In this document: one piece after another, positions 1-11,243 of the stretch
How the letters are laid out: the number at the start of each line of letters is the position of its first letter
Position numbering within the stretch: the stretch's first letter is position 1
NCBI RefSeq assembly: GCF_024323335.1
Contig: NC_066584.1
Location: 273,397,618-273,461,617 of the forward strand
DNA: 64,000 nt
Origin: Lathyrus oleraceus
Lineage: Eukaryota > Streptophyta > Magnoliopsida > Fabales > Fabaceae
Reading direction: 5' to 3'
Translations under genes and position numbers: made by a program
The notes under the pieces: generated by a model
The model's database searches: none
Seen by the model: only the letters and a program-made list of their open reading frames with translations
Told to the model about the DNA's origin: nothing

Positions 1-34
1 AGAAAAATGGCGACTCTGCTGGGGACATTTGCCA
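1..34 (+). other. Inverted copy of an Ogre-type primer-site block at the window edge
   Basis: Positions 8-25 read TGGCGACTCTGCTGGGGA, the tRNA-Arg-type primer-binding site used by Ogre elements, here on the plus strand. The block with its following nine bases matches, in inverted orientation and with a single difference over about 31 bases, the primer-site block at 1049-1079. It is either the 5' end of a second Ogre-type element whose LTR lies left of the window, or a fold-back rearrangement of the neighbouring minus-strand element. The window edge prevents a decision. Confidence 0.6.
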
Positions 35-167
35 GAAGAGGAAGAAGCTTCCCAAAACGAGCTTTGAAACCCAAAGGATCTAATACATAGGATGTCAGAT
101 TCCTTAACTCTTTCAAATCTGGTTGTCTGAAGCTGTACTTCTTTGTATTCCTTCTTTTCTTTTCCAT
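1..167 (-). pseudogene. Ogre-type ORF1, 5' fragment
   Basis: An open frame starts at the ATG at 167-165 on the minus strand and runs out of the window. Its first 44 residues begin MEKKRRNTKK and contain a segment ending FGKLLPLL, which resembles the N-terminal part of the other ORF1 copies here (50589-51917 and 42130-44103). The last ten or so codons run through the inverted primer-site block at 1-34, so the authentic coding similarity probably stops near position 35. ORF1 is the extra gene upstream of gag in Ogre elements; its function is not known. Identification rests on my recall of the family and on position behind a matching LTR and primer site. Confidence 0.55.
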
Positions 168-1056
168 GTCTGAAATTTTGCAAATAAACCCCTTAAGTTC
201 CTTGAAAATTTTCTTCATTATTGATGATATGGATGCAAATGAGTGCATGAATGCATGAATGCAACAATCACACTCAAGGATCAAGCAAAGCACACCAAAC
301 AAAGGTCATGGGATGGATCATATCATCCTTAATATCAATCATCCATTTTGGTGGATTATGGTTTACACCTTATCAACACCCAAGTTCCATTGATATTAAA
401 GATATATGAACGGATCAACCATGAATCAAGGGTTTGTTGCAAGTCACGAGCATGGGGTTTAGGTTAAGAACCACCCAAAGGGAGTGTACTAAGGTTTAAA
501 CCTGCCAAGCATGTTCTACAAGAGGTTCCCATAGTCATCATCTCATCTTTCGGATATTATCGGATAAACGACTACTCGTATTCCAAAAATATTCTCAAGA
601 GAGACTCTTATGAGTGTAGTATCGCGTAACAATCGTATCAAATCTTACACTTGAACGACTTTCGCACTACATCCTAAGAATAGGCCAAGATGGGTTTGGT
701 AAACTAAGGTCCTTGGCTTCTAAGGTCTATATTTGAAAGAGTAATATCTAACCACAACTACTTGTGTGACATTATTGATCCCAACATGACCTCCACCAAG
801 TGAATGGGCTTGCAAGCCAACTTGCAAAGGAATAACTCCACACAAGTCAACAAGACTATGTCATTCTCCTATCCTAAGTGCACTCGAGTTCGGGTATAGA
901 ACTCATCTCACAAAGATCACCAAACATACAAAGAATTAATATCAAGCAAATCAATCATTACATACAATACAGTAATCCCAAATTGCACAAAAATATGTCA
1001 CAAGATAATACAAATACAACAAGCATGAAAAGTTGGCAAAACCCACTAGGCAAATG
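168..1056 (-). other. Untranslated leader of the minus-strand Ogre-type element
   Basis: This stretch lies between the primer site at 1057-1074 and the ORF1 start at 167. I see no conserved coding frame. A segment near 885-900 (a CGAG-TCGGGTATAGA-like string) recurs at 44675-44690 in the leader of the second minus-strand Ogre-type element, supporting the assignment. The open frame at 878-1183 on the plus strand crosses the primer site and LTR end and is not a gene. Confidence 0.5.
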
Positions 1057-1074
1057 TCCCCAGCAGAGTCGCCA
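1057..1074 (-). promoter_or_regulatory. Primer-binding site, tRNA-Arg type
   Basis: The minus strand reads TGGCGACTCTGCTGGGGA, six bases after the LTR end (CTACA at 1085-1081). This is the site where a host tRNA primes minus-strand DNA synthesis in Ogre-type elements. It is identical to 49863-49880 of the young copy and marks the direction of this element as leftward. Confidence 0.85.
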
Positions 1075-1080
1075 CTTTTT

Positions 1081-4000
1081 TGTAGCGGGGTATTCGTTAC
1101 CATTAGAGATATTGACTAAATCCAAGGTAAATCATACAAGTCGAGTCGCCACCGCACTTCTATTTATCCAGAGGAATGGTTAGAAAGCGAACAAAAACCT
1201 AATAGTTTTAACAAAAACTAGTAAAAGAAACAGAGATCTGGGTAAGGGGGTTGGTTATGTAATGGGAAGGTGTTAGGCACCCAAAACATCCTAGGTACTC
1301 CTAGGGAGCCCTTTTCATACTTGTTGCGAGGTTGTTGTTTTGTGAAAAAATTTGTTTGTGCAAACATGATTGAAGAGATGAGAGGAGAATGTACAAGTTA
1401 TTTACATTTGTGTTTGGATGGATAAACCCATTGCCTACGTACCATCTTATAAAAAGATTAGGATCAAAACCTCGTAGTTCGGGGTAAAAATTTCAAGATG
1501 AGTTGGTGAATTGAGGGATCCAAAATCCTTAAGGTCTTTTGTTATCCAAGGGAGAAAACTCAACCAAAACAAAAACAATCAAAACCCTAAACCAATTCTC
1601 CATTTCTTTACATAGGGGAAGTCCTAGAAACTAAGTCCATTTCTTTGCATTTGGTCCACAACAATCAAAACAAAAACACAAACACAATAATATATACACA
1701 ATTATGTGCTCAAGTGAGCAAAAGGCAAATGGCATTAATATAAACATGTGCTCCAATGAGCAAAGAGAAAAGCAAATGAATAATATGTGCAAGAATAGTA
1801 AATTGCATAAAAGTAAATTGCATAAAGTAAATGTTAATTGTCAATGGTTAGTGTTAGTAGTTAGTGTGCCATAAGGCAAATTTAGCGCTATGTTAAGCAA
1901 TCGTAATTGGACTTATATAGAAGTCACAACTATCTGAGGCCGGTCAATAATAATGTAGGCAAAAAACACAAGTTAGGAGTCTTGATTAGTGAACCAAGTC
2001 CCAATAACTTGCCATGCCAAAAAGAAAATGAGAATTGATCTTGTATTGGTTTAAGCCTTTTGCATGATTTAAAAGACAACCTATCCTTAATGCAAAGCCA
2101 TTCACTTAATCAATTGATCAAGATGAATTAGATTTGAATCAAGGAAGGTTAAATCTCCCTAATCAATGCTAACTTATCAACCTTCAACCCATTGATCAAA
2201 AAGAAAAGAAGTAGAAGAAGAAGGAGAAGATGGATAAGAGAAATGGAAATGACAAAATTAAAGTGCATTAAATGAAATACAATGTACCAATCCTCATACG
2301 TTGACCAATAACATTGAAAGTCAAGGTCAAACAATCAAAAACAGAAGTGAGATGAAGATTGGATGTCAAGAAATGAATAAACTATTTTTGGCATTTTTTA
2401 ATATTTAAAGTAAACTTGAATTAAAAATAAATGGAAAGGTCAAACTTCAAAACTACTTCAAATCAACCTTGAAAGGTCCAAGTAATTTATCCTAAGTTCA
2501 ACAAGGTCAAACAAAGTTTTACAAAAAATTTCAGCATTTTTAAAAGTCAGAAACTATTTTTTAACAATTAAAAATGAATAAAAATAACCTAATTGAATTA
2601 AAATCTCAAATAAATCTCAAATCAATTTAAAAATTGATGAGAATATTTTTTATAGATCCATCATCATTCAAATAGGTTAGGAAAATATTTTTGTATTTTT
2701 TGAATATCAAAAACTATTTAAAATGAATTAAAAATAACCAGAAAAGAGAAAATTCACAAAAAATATCAAATGACCAAATAAAAATTATTAAAAATCAGAA
2801 ATAGAAACTAGAAATATTTGGGAAATAATGCAATTGGTCCCATAATTTTTGGATAAAAAATGAAAGAGATATTGATTTTTAAAAATAATTGGAATTAAAG
2901 AAATTAAAACTAGAAAATAAAAAATACAAAAAAACGTGGAGCGTTAGATCTAAGCTCATTAATTGAGTTGGCAGATCACACGCTCCTAAGGCGCGCGCCT
3001 ATGGTGATCCACGGTCAATGCACGCACATAGAAAACAAATGAAAGTCATAACAAGCAACGCTCCTGATTGCATCTGGAAGTCAGATCACACGGCCAGGAT
3101 TCAAACTGGAGATGATGAAGCCACCAGAGCCACCGTCTTCTCCGGTGAGCTCGGATTTTTTGGCCAAAGTTGCAGAACTTCAAATCTTAATGAAAACGCA
3201 CGATCTATACATCTTTAGAAAGCTGGGATGATGTACATCATCCCTGTACCATCCATTTTCCCTCTAGATCTCCATAGTGTGAGAAATCAGAGATGGAAAA
3301 ATCTGGTGTTCATCATGAACTCAATGGATTTCAAAAATTGAATGCATAAACATGATGCCTCTATTGAGAGGACTTCAGCCAACACAAAATTTAAGCCAAA
3401 AGGTCAATGGATGAGGAGAATCGAAGAAAATACCAGTTGGAGTGTAAGCTTGAGTTCTGGTGATTTGAGCACGATGCCTTGCTTGCTTTGCTAAAACAGA
3501 AGTTCTATGAGATAAATGATGAAGGTTTAGAAGCACTAGATCTGAGAATTCAACCAGATGAAGTTGAATTTCAGATCTGAAAAAAAATGAGAAAAGTGAA
3601 CTTGCTTCTTTAGTGATGGCTATGGAAAGAATTCTGCAGCATTTCATGTTGAATTAGGCGTCTGAAATGGAGGGAATGAGGTCTCTATTTATAGAGAAAG
3701 TGGCAAGGAGAGTGTGAAATGATCCGTGTGCATGGCATGTGAAGCTTCATTGCATGGGCTTGCATGATCATGCACAAGGCTAAAAAACAATGCCAAATGA
3801 GTTCTGAACACCAGCCAGATGGAAATGGACGTGTGAATTGCAATGCAATTGCTTATGCACCAAGATTTCAAGTGAATTCCTTCTTTGTACCTAAAAATTC
3901 ATCTCTTCAAAAGTACCCTTTAGAAAGTCCAAGCATAGGCATATGGGTAATGGTTGGAAAGGTCTTGATGTAAGGAACAATTGTTATGTTGGTCAAAAAT

Positions 4001-6346
4001 CCATTTGGAATGTGTAAATTTATGAAATTTGAGTTTAAAGTGTGATGTGCAAAACATGTCAAGGCAAGGTTTCTAATATTGGCCAACTTTCAAACCCTTC
4101 TGTTTTGATGATTCAAGCTTCAAATGGAAAAACCTCCAACATCAAAGTTGTAGGTATTTTCAAGACAATCAAAATGGACTTGAATTTTGCATCATTTGGA
4201 TTTTTTATGAAAGAGTAATGGGCACTTGAAGTTGGACTTTTTTGACTTTTAATGCCTTTGACCCTGAAGGACCTACAATGTCTTGCATTATCACATGTAT
4301 TTCCTTTGAGATTTGGAAATTTTGTTCAACATAACATTTGAAGCAGACATCTCAGGCTTTCCAATGCATTTGATCCCACCTCAAAATCATAAAAAATGAA
4401 TGAGTTATGTCCTTGGGAAGTTGACCCACAATTAGGGTTTCAGTCAAAATGACCTATAATGTCTTGGAATGGCAGATGGTTTTCCAAGCTTCAAATCAAA
4501 TTTTGATGAACATTATTTGAAACCATCTCCATTTGACCAAGACCATTTGGCAGATGGTTGTTCATATTGTCCTTAAGAACATATTTTCTTTTGGAACCAT
4601 CTCCATTTGACCAACACATTAAAAGTTAGGTCTCAGTGCATTTCAAAATAGTCAGATGAATTGACTGATCAACTTCTCAAGTCCATGACTCATATATTGA
4701 TGAATTAATGATTTAGGACACTCAAATAAGTTCAAATATGTATGAAATGATGAGTTAAAGAACTTCCCTTGATTGTATTTGATCATGGGCTGAGGTTGCT
4801 TCATGAGCAAGGCATTGTGGTGCACAGATGAATTAGGGTTTCTCTGGAGAACAAGACCTCAAACCCTTTGACTTGCTTGATAAAAATGATGCCTTGAGGC
4901 ACTAGGAAGGAATATTTGATGGGTGAGAGCTTTGGGAACCATTACCATGCTTGCTATCATCTTCTCTTGACCATATCATTGCACAGATGATCTCCTAGAA
5001 GTTTTGGACCTTGTGGTTGCTCAAGCTACAAACAAAAGATGTTAGTGACATATTTTTGTGCTTTTTGGTTAGTAAACAAAATAAGAAAAACAATGATATA
5101 CAAATCAAGCATGCTTGGTGATCTCAAACCAACTCACAGAAGGTCCCACCCAAAGGCAAAGGGAACCAAGATGCTAATGATCCTTGAGGCTATGCAAATG
5201 CAAAGTTATGATGCCATGAGGGATCTTAGGGACAAAATTAGGGTCTTACACTAAGCATATAAAAATTCATCTTCTACCTCCACCAAACCCTAACATATGC
5301 CCAGATATCACATTCCCCTACCTAGATCCACACCAAATCTTGGCTGATCCATAGATCGACCTTCCATGAATCCCAATCAAACCCCAAAATTTCCAAAATC
5401 AAACAAAATTTCCAATTCCCCAAACACTAACCCTCTTTGATTTACCCTAAATTACTCTACAAAAATTAAACCCTAAACTACAACAACAATTAACAATAGA
5501 CAAGCACACACAAAATATACAAGTCAGAGATTATGAAGAAGAAGGTGACTAACCTACAGAGAGGCAAATTTCTCTGGTCAGAGTTTCCGATTTTTAATTG
5601 ATCTGATTTCTCTGTTAATGGAAATTTCTGATTGAATTTAAAATTGCAGCTTTTGATTCATTATGCTTCTAATCATGCATGACAATTAGGGATTGTGAAT
5701 GGATTGGGGCATTTTAGGACGAATCTGGGTCATGGACATGACCCGGTGGAGTGGCGGACTTGGGTCTGCGCTTGACCCAGTTGGATTTGGACTTGGGTCT
5801 TATCTTGACCCAATAGGCTTAGGCTTTGGTCAACCCTTGACTAACCCATTAGACAGAAATAACACTAACAATAAGTTTGACTAATTAAATAATAATTTGA
5901 TTAAAATAATAAAATTAAACTAATTAATTCATACTTATTAATTTAGTTATAATCTAATGGATTATATTAATATTAATTAATATTTTAATAAAAACTAATT
6001 AGTTTTATTAATAATATATTTAATAAATATTAACCTAATTAATCTTAGTAAAACTAAACTAAACTCCCTAATCTAAGTTAATTATTAGTTAATCTTTAAA
6101 CCATATCTTATTAACTTAATTCTAATAATAATATAACATCTAATTAACTAAAATTAAAATTACCCTAATTAATTATAAGAACAAAATGTTATCAGTTAAT
6201 CAAGATGGATCAGGAAAAAGTCAAAATGATCATCGGTTGACTTTTTAGGTAATTGGGACTGACCAAATGACTTATATCGGCTCCGGATGTGTTACTGATT
6301 TAAGCCTTAGGTTAGAAAAAAGATGGTCAAAATTCGGGGTACGACA
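1081..6346 (-). mobile_element. Ogre-type 5' LTR, about 5.3 kb
   Basis: On the minus strand the LTR begins TGTCGTACCCCGAATTTTGA at 6346 and ends CCCCGCTACA at 1081. The start is close to the TGTCATACCCC start of the young Ogre-type LTRs at 47850 and 61227, and the end carries the shared U5 signature (a GGTGCCTAACACCTTCCC-like string near 1285-1265 and CGGTGGCGACTC near 1153-1142). The length of 5266 bp is in the range known for legume Ogre LTRs. A TATA box at 3693-3686 splits it into a U3 of about 2.65 kb and an R-U5 of about 2.6 kb. No gene is supported inside; short open frames at 3018-3218, 3375-3647, 3689-3973 and 5039-5884 are random. The partner LTR is outside the window. Confidence 0.8.
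3686..3693 (-). promoter_or_regulatory. TATA box of the 5.3 kb Ogre-type LTR
   Basis: The minus strand reads CTCTATAAATAGAGACC, a strong plant TATA context. Transcription would start roughly 30 bases to the left, around 3655. Confidence 0.6.
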
Positions 6347-7140
6347 CACTTAATAAAAACTTGGACAAAAAGAGGGGCCGTTGAAGTCTAACATTTCAGT
6401 GGAACCTTTAAACAATCAACTCCGAGGTACACGTCTCGTTCTTGTTGAATGTTCGTTGTCCATCAATTTTTTTTCATAAATACATTAATTGAAAAGGAAT
6501 CGTTGGAGTCTAGGATTCTAGTAATCCCCGAATAATTGGTCATGAGGCTTACGTCTCGTTCTCACTGAGTATTCGTCATTCACTTAAAAGCACTCAAACA
6601 CATCAAACTTATTTTCTCACCCCGTGCGATCGAAAACTCTTTTTTTTTCAAAAGAACATTGTTTAATCCTTTCTAATGCGTATACAAACTAGCTCTTAAG
6701 TCTCCACTACGAGCATGCAAGCCAATATTTAACCGTTAGAATGCGATCTAAACACATGTTCAATAAAAAATAAATAATCAATCAAACCCTTTTTCAAAAG
6801 AACATTGCTTAACCCTTTCTAATGTGTATATAAACTAACCTTTAAGTATCCTCCATGAGTATGCAAACCAATGTTTAACCGTTAGAATGTGATCTAAACA
6901 CTTGTCCATTAAAACAAACCAACCAACAAAACATAATCTTCCCCCGAACCACGAAGCTTTGATTTCCTCATTGTACCCGAGGATACGTAGGAGCGAGACC
7001 CACAATCTCGTCAAACACCCTAATAAAAACCTTTATGCGAACCCTTTTCTTTTCCTTTTACATCTTTTATCATTCAAATAAAACAATGAACATAAGATAA
7101 CATTCAATCGCAAGTTTAACTAAAAGGTTCCCGTTGAGTA
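6347..7140. repeat. Decayed repeat block with two internal duplications
   Basis: No gene is visible. Two diverged direct duplications stand out. One pair, about 6380-6470 and 6498-6600, shares a CGTTG(A/G)AGTCTA start and an ACGTCTCGTTCT core. The other pair, about 6655-6770 and 6800-6915, shares AACATTG(T/C)TTAA(T/C)CC and ACCGTTAGAATG. A GTACCCGAGGATACGTAGGA string near 6976 is typical of U5 regions of Tat-lineage gypsy LTRs, so the block is probably derived from such an element. Confidence 0.5.
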
Positions 7141-7440
7141 CAGTTGATGTGGGGGGTATTAATACATTCCCCTTGTGTAGTCGATTAATGAACCCGAATT
7201 TGCTTGAGGTGACCATTTTGTTTTTCTTTTAAAGGTTTTATAGATATCTTCCTTTTCCTCCATTGGGATAAATAAAGTTCGGTGACAACTCTGTTCAAAC
7301 TGTTTTTTTCGCGACTTCGCGAAGGATTGTATTTTTCGAGATGTGACAGTAGTGTTGGGAAATTTATATTGCCTTTCATCATGAAAGGGGTCCTCCATGA
7401 AGGTTTTGTGTTTTGATGGACCTCCAACATCTTGATTTCC
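7141..7440 (-). mobile_element. Remnant of a gypsy LTR 3' end
   Basis: The minus strand carries TTGTCACCGAACTTTATTTA after a TTCGCGAA palindrome, resembling U5 ends of Tat-lineage elements where a CGGTGGCGACTC-like string precedes the primer site. The overlapping open frames at 7159-7430 arise from this repeat and show no protein similarity I recognise. Confidence 0.35.
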
Positions 7441-8060
7441 TCCTGGGGAGGAAAGGATCCTTCTTAGGATCCAACCGTTTGATCGCCTCTTAGGTAGACA
7501 AGAAACCCTCTTAGGGAGTCCATCATTTGATTACCTCTTAGGACGACGAGGATATCTCTTAGGGAATCCAGCATTTGATCTCGTCTTAGGGAGGGAATCC
7601 AATATTTGATCTCCTCTTAGGGAGGCAAGGATTCAGGAATCAAACATTTTCACCGCCTCTTAGGGCGGCAAGGATCTCTCTTAGGGACCTAGAATTTTAA
7701 TCGCCTCTTATCACGGAAAGGATCCCACATAGGGACCCAATATTTGATAGCCTCTTAGGGAGACAAGGATCTCTTAGGAAATCCAACATTTAATCACCTC
7801 TTAGGGAGACAAGGAACCCAACATTTCAATCGCCTTTTAGGGAGGCAAGAGTCCCACATAGGGACCCTGCATTTGATTACCTCTTAGGGCGGAAAGGATC
7901 CCTCTTAGAGAATCCAACATTTGAATCATCTCTTAGGGAGGCAAGGATCCTTCTTAGCGACCCAAATTTTTTATCTCCTCTTAGGGCGGCAATGATCCTT
8001 CTTAGGGATCCAACAATTTGATCGCCTTTTAGGGACAATCTTCACCATAACATTTGGATT
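7441..8060. repeat. CTCTTAGGG minisatellite, about 12 diverged copies
   Basis: A unit of roughly 50-55 bp is repeated in tandem. Its core is CCTCTTAGGG(A/C)GGCAAGGATCC followed by a short A/T-rich spacer with ATTTGAT(C/T). Copies vary in length and many have small deletions. Nothing coding is seen. The 8061-8339 stretch to its right shows nothing I can assign. Confidence 0.75.
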
Positions 8061-8339
8061 TCCTAAGGGAATAACTAGAAAATATAGATTCTCTTAAACG
8101 ATAAAAATAGGGTTCCTCATTAAAAACCCTATCAACATGCAAGGGACAAAGGTAAATAAGTCCATCCAATGAAATATCACGTCCTTACAAACGACAGATA
8201 TGTAATACTCGCCTATTAAAATTAACAACAAAATAAGTAAACGACAGTAAAGAAAACAAACAAATGACGATAGGGAAAATGGCGCCATAAGACAATCCTT
8301 CTAGACTTTTAATCTTCAGTTTCCTCATTGGCTAGATAG

Positions 8340-10241
8340 GGAACCTCCTCGCCTTTGCAAGTTTATATCGGCGGCTTTATTCATGAGCCTACTTTTCCTA
8401 GCGTTCGCTCCTAGAGTGCGGCCCCCTTTTAGCTTAAGGCTATCTACATAAAAAATTTGGGCGATCTTCTGGTCTCATTGGATAACTTCCAATTTCCCAT
8501 CAGGAAGTGAGTACTTCATGCATAAATGCAAAACGACACCTAATTGATTAAAAGTTGACAGTCATATAATCATATTATATGAATAGGGGGTATCAATAAC
8601 AAAATACATAACCTTAATTCCTTTGGCTTGATCTACTCCCCAAAGGAGGTTTTCAGAGTGATGTATCCTTTCACTTGCACCTGCTCCCCCATGAATCAAA
8701 CTAGCACATTGTTGAATGTTTTTAAGTTCTCTGGGTTGAGGCGAAGTCTTTCAAATACCTCTCAATATAGAATATTTGCAGAACTTCTTGGTCTATATGG
8801 ATCTTTTGATATCCCATTCATCGTATATAATGTTAATGATCATGGGATCATCATTTTGAGGGTGAATGTCAGTTGGATCTTTCTCAGAGAAGGAAATTAT
8901 GGCTTCTGGTGCCTTCGGCTCACATTTTCCTTCAATATTATGGAGGTCTTCTATATTTTAGATTTAGAGAGCGTACCTTCTACAGACAGAGTTAGCTTCC
9001 CCGCCTTCGGTGAATCTTCCTACAATATTATTGAGCATGTGTCACACAACTTTTCTTCCCTTGCCTTGGGATGTCTCTTTTTGCCTTGTTGGGCTCAGGG
9101 CTCCCTGCGTCGTCTCACCCGCGAGAGTTGGATTTGTCTGGTCCATATGAGGAGTGTCCATTGACATACTTTTTGAGATGTCCCTCATACATCAACCTCT
9201 CAGTCTCTTTTTTGAGTTAGTAATAATATTCATTGTGGTGCCCTTTGACTCTATGGAACTTGCACCATCTACCTAACTCAGGACCTCTTACATACTTCTT
9301 CAGAGCCGGAGGCGTAGGAATGTTATATAGGTCAAGAACCTCGCGCAATATCTATTCACGATGCATGTCCAGAGACGCGAAGCTCTCCGTCATATTGCCT
9401 ACTCTCTTAAACGCATTTTTTAATCTTTAATGGATGAGGTATAATTACTCTTCCTCTTATGGTTTGAACCTTCGGCGTTGAGAACATGCTCCTTGATGTA
9501 TCATGCCTTCTTCTCGACGTCGGTCTCTTCGCCTTTTATATAAGATTCCACCCTGATGACCACCTCTGCTAACGAGAGTGTTGGCTTCTGGGAGAGAGAC
9601 TCATTAAAGTGTCCCACATTGAGTTTATTCTGAAGTGCTCCCATGAACATTTATTTGTTTGGGGGAACGACTCTAATAGTGGCTTCATTGAACTGGGCGA
9701 GATAGTCTCTCAATGATTCTGAAGGATCTTATCGTATGTTGATCAGGCTAATGATGGACATCTTCCTATGATAGTTGACGTTGAACTGTTGTATGATCTT
9801 CTTTGTGAGTTCATGATAACTGGTGACGAAGGCTCGACAGAGACCCATATAACATCGCAAGGCTGCATCCTTGAAGGTGCCAGACAATAATTTGCACTTC
9901 AGGAAGTCAGGTGCTCAAATAATGTCCATATATGTTGATGATATGACATCTTTGTAAGGACCATTGCGCCCATCAAACTTGGCAAGAGATGGAGGTTTAA
10001 ATCCTTTAGGGATAAGTGTTTCCCATATCTCATTTGAGAGTGGATAGGGATCCAACACTTGCATCCCCTATGGGGAATTGGACTCTTGTTGGCGTTGTAT
10101 AATATTATGGACATTGTCCTCTAGTGTTTGATTCTAACGACGTAGTTCGTCTATGGCGGGATGCATCTTCGCCATGGCGTTGGCATCACCACTACCACTG
10201 ATATCCTCTAACGTAGGGGATGAAGCTCTCCTGTTAACCAT
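8340..10241 (-). pseudogene. Broken gag-protease of a Ty3/gypsy element
   Basis: Reading leftward, an ATG at 10241-10239 starts a frame that, across several stops and frame changes, keeps recognisable gypsy Gag features: a Retrotrans_gag-like core near 9900-9660 (RKMSIISLINIR followed by ESLRDYLAQFNEATI), a charged segment near 9540, and a KFHRVKGHHNEYYY segment near 9260. Further left is protease-like sequence (KVMYFVIDTPYSYNM near 8600) and a short KYSLPDGKLEVI segment near 8505. The reading frame is interrupted by many stops, and reverse transcriptase, RNase H and integrase are missing. The gene is dead and truncated. Matching primer site and LTR lie just upstream at 10332-10878. Confidence 0.65.
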
Positions 10242-10331
10242 GGTTGAGGATGACTAGGTATATGTGTGGAGGGTATCAATGAGTATGGTGATTGTAATGA
10301 AGAAGGTGTGGCCTATGTTAATTTTATCGTA

Positions 10332-10349
10332 GGCCCACGGTGGGCACCA
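10332..10349 (-). promoter_or_regulatory. Degenerate primer-binding site of the gypsy remnant
   Basis: The minus strand reads TGGTGCCCACCGTGGGCC, close to the TGGCGCCCA-CGTGGGGC sites that match plant tRNA-Lys. It lies six bases after the putative LTR end at 10356. The match is imperfect, so the tRNA identity is tentative. Confidence 0.5.
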
Positions 10350-10355
10350 CTTTAC

Positions 10356-10878
10356 TGGTTAAAAAATATAGGTGTGTTGATATCCCTATAAGGGTAGGGG
10401 ATTCTTAGAGGCCTTAGTAGGTTTATAAAAATTTAGGGTGGTTAGGACTTGCCAATGGCGACGAGAAGCCCTGTATGGTAGACTTACAATATTTATTATG
10501 GTTATTAGAGGACACGCTCACGTGAGGTGAGAGGCTCTATATATCAGCGTAATACTTAGGTATCAGTATGTAAGTTATGATCCTCTTTCTCCCATCAGGG
10601 GAGAAGTATTTACAGGGACCTAGGGTTTAGGAACCCCTTAAAGGCAGTAACCGTTTCCATTTGACTAAGGAATATTTTTAACTACTTACTTTCTAGGGAG
10701 TCGTGACATGATCTTTTCTTATATCTGAAATAACTAATGTGAAGGTAACAATATTATTCACTCCTCTATCCCGAGGACGAGCCCTCATAACATGTGGAAA
10801 TGTCGCCTGAGTGACGTCGTATTAGGCGGAGACTCTGGAGTTGTCCCTGTTTGGTACTCTAACAAATATAACATTACA
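10356..10878 (-). mobile_element. LTR of the gypsy remnant
   Basis: On the minus strand the segment starts TGTAATGTTA (10878) and ends TTTTTTAACCA (10356), directly upstream of the primer site and gag remnant. Its U3 end points at the bL28c gene, whose start codon is 365 bp away. No partner LTR was found, so boundaries are inferred from the TG..CA ends and context only. Confidence 0.5.
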
Positions 10879-11243
10879 CACTCCAAAGATTTTTTACTAA
10901 CTCATTTTATAATATTATTTTTATTTCAAAAATATTAAAAAATAATAAAAATAAAAATATTTACTCAAATAAAAAAAAATACTGAAGTAACAATATAAAA
11001 TATAGTCCAATAAAAATAATCAATCTTTTCTCATTTAACTAATTTTAATATATTTGAGTGATTTGGCGGAATATATAATATTTATTAAATATTAATATAA
11101 AATTATTTTAGATTGATAATATATCTTTTATAAATTTAAATTTATTTGAAGGGCATTGGGTGGACAAACGCATACTTAGTACTCGTTTGATCAGATTGAG
11201 TTGGATAAGAAAAAACTCACACTGAAAACGAAAAAGAAGAGCA
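10879..11243 (+). promoter_or_regulatory. Upstream region and 5' UTR of the bL28c gene
   Basis: This very A/T-rich stretch is all that separates the LTR remnant from the start codon. I cannot pick a single TATA box with confidence because TATA-like strings are frequent (for example near 11070-11125). The bases around the start codon, GCAATGGCG, are a typical plant initiation context. Confidence 0.4.

Noticed and set aside
8628..9164. 178-codon plus-strand frame
   Set aside because: It is antisense to recognisable gypsy gag-protease remnants on the minus strand and has no similarity I recognise.
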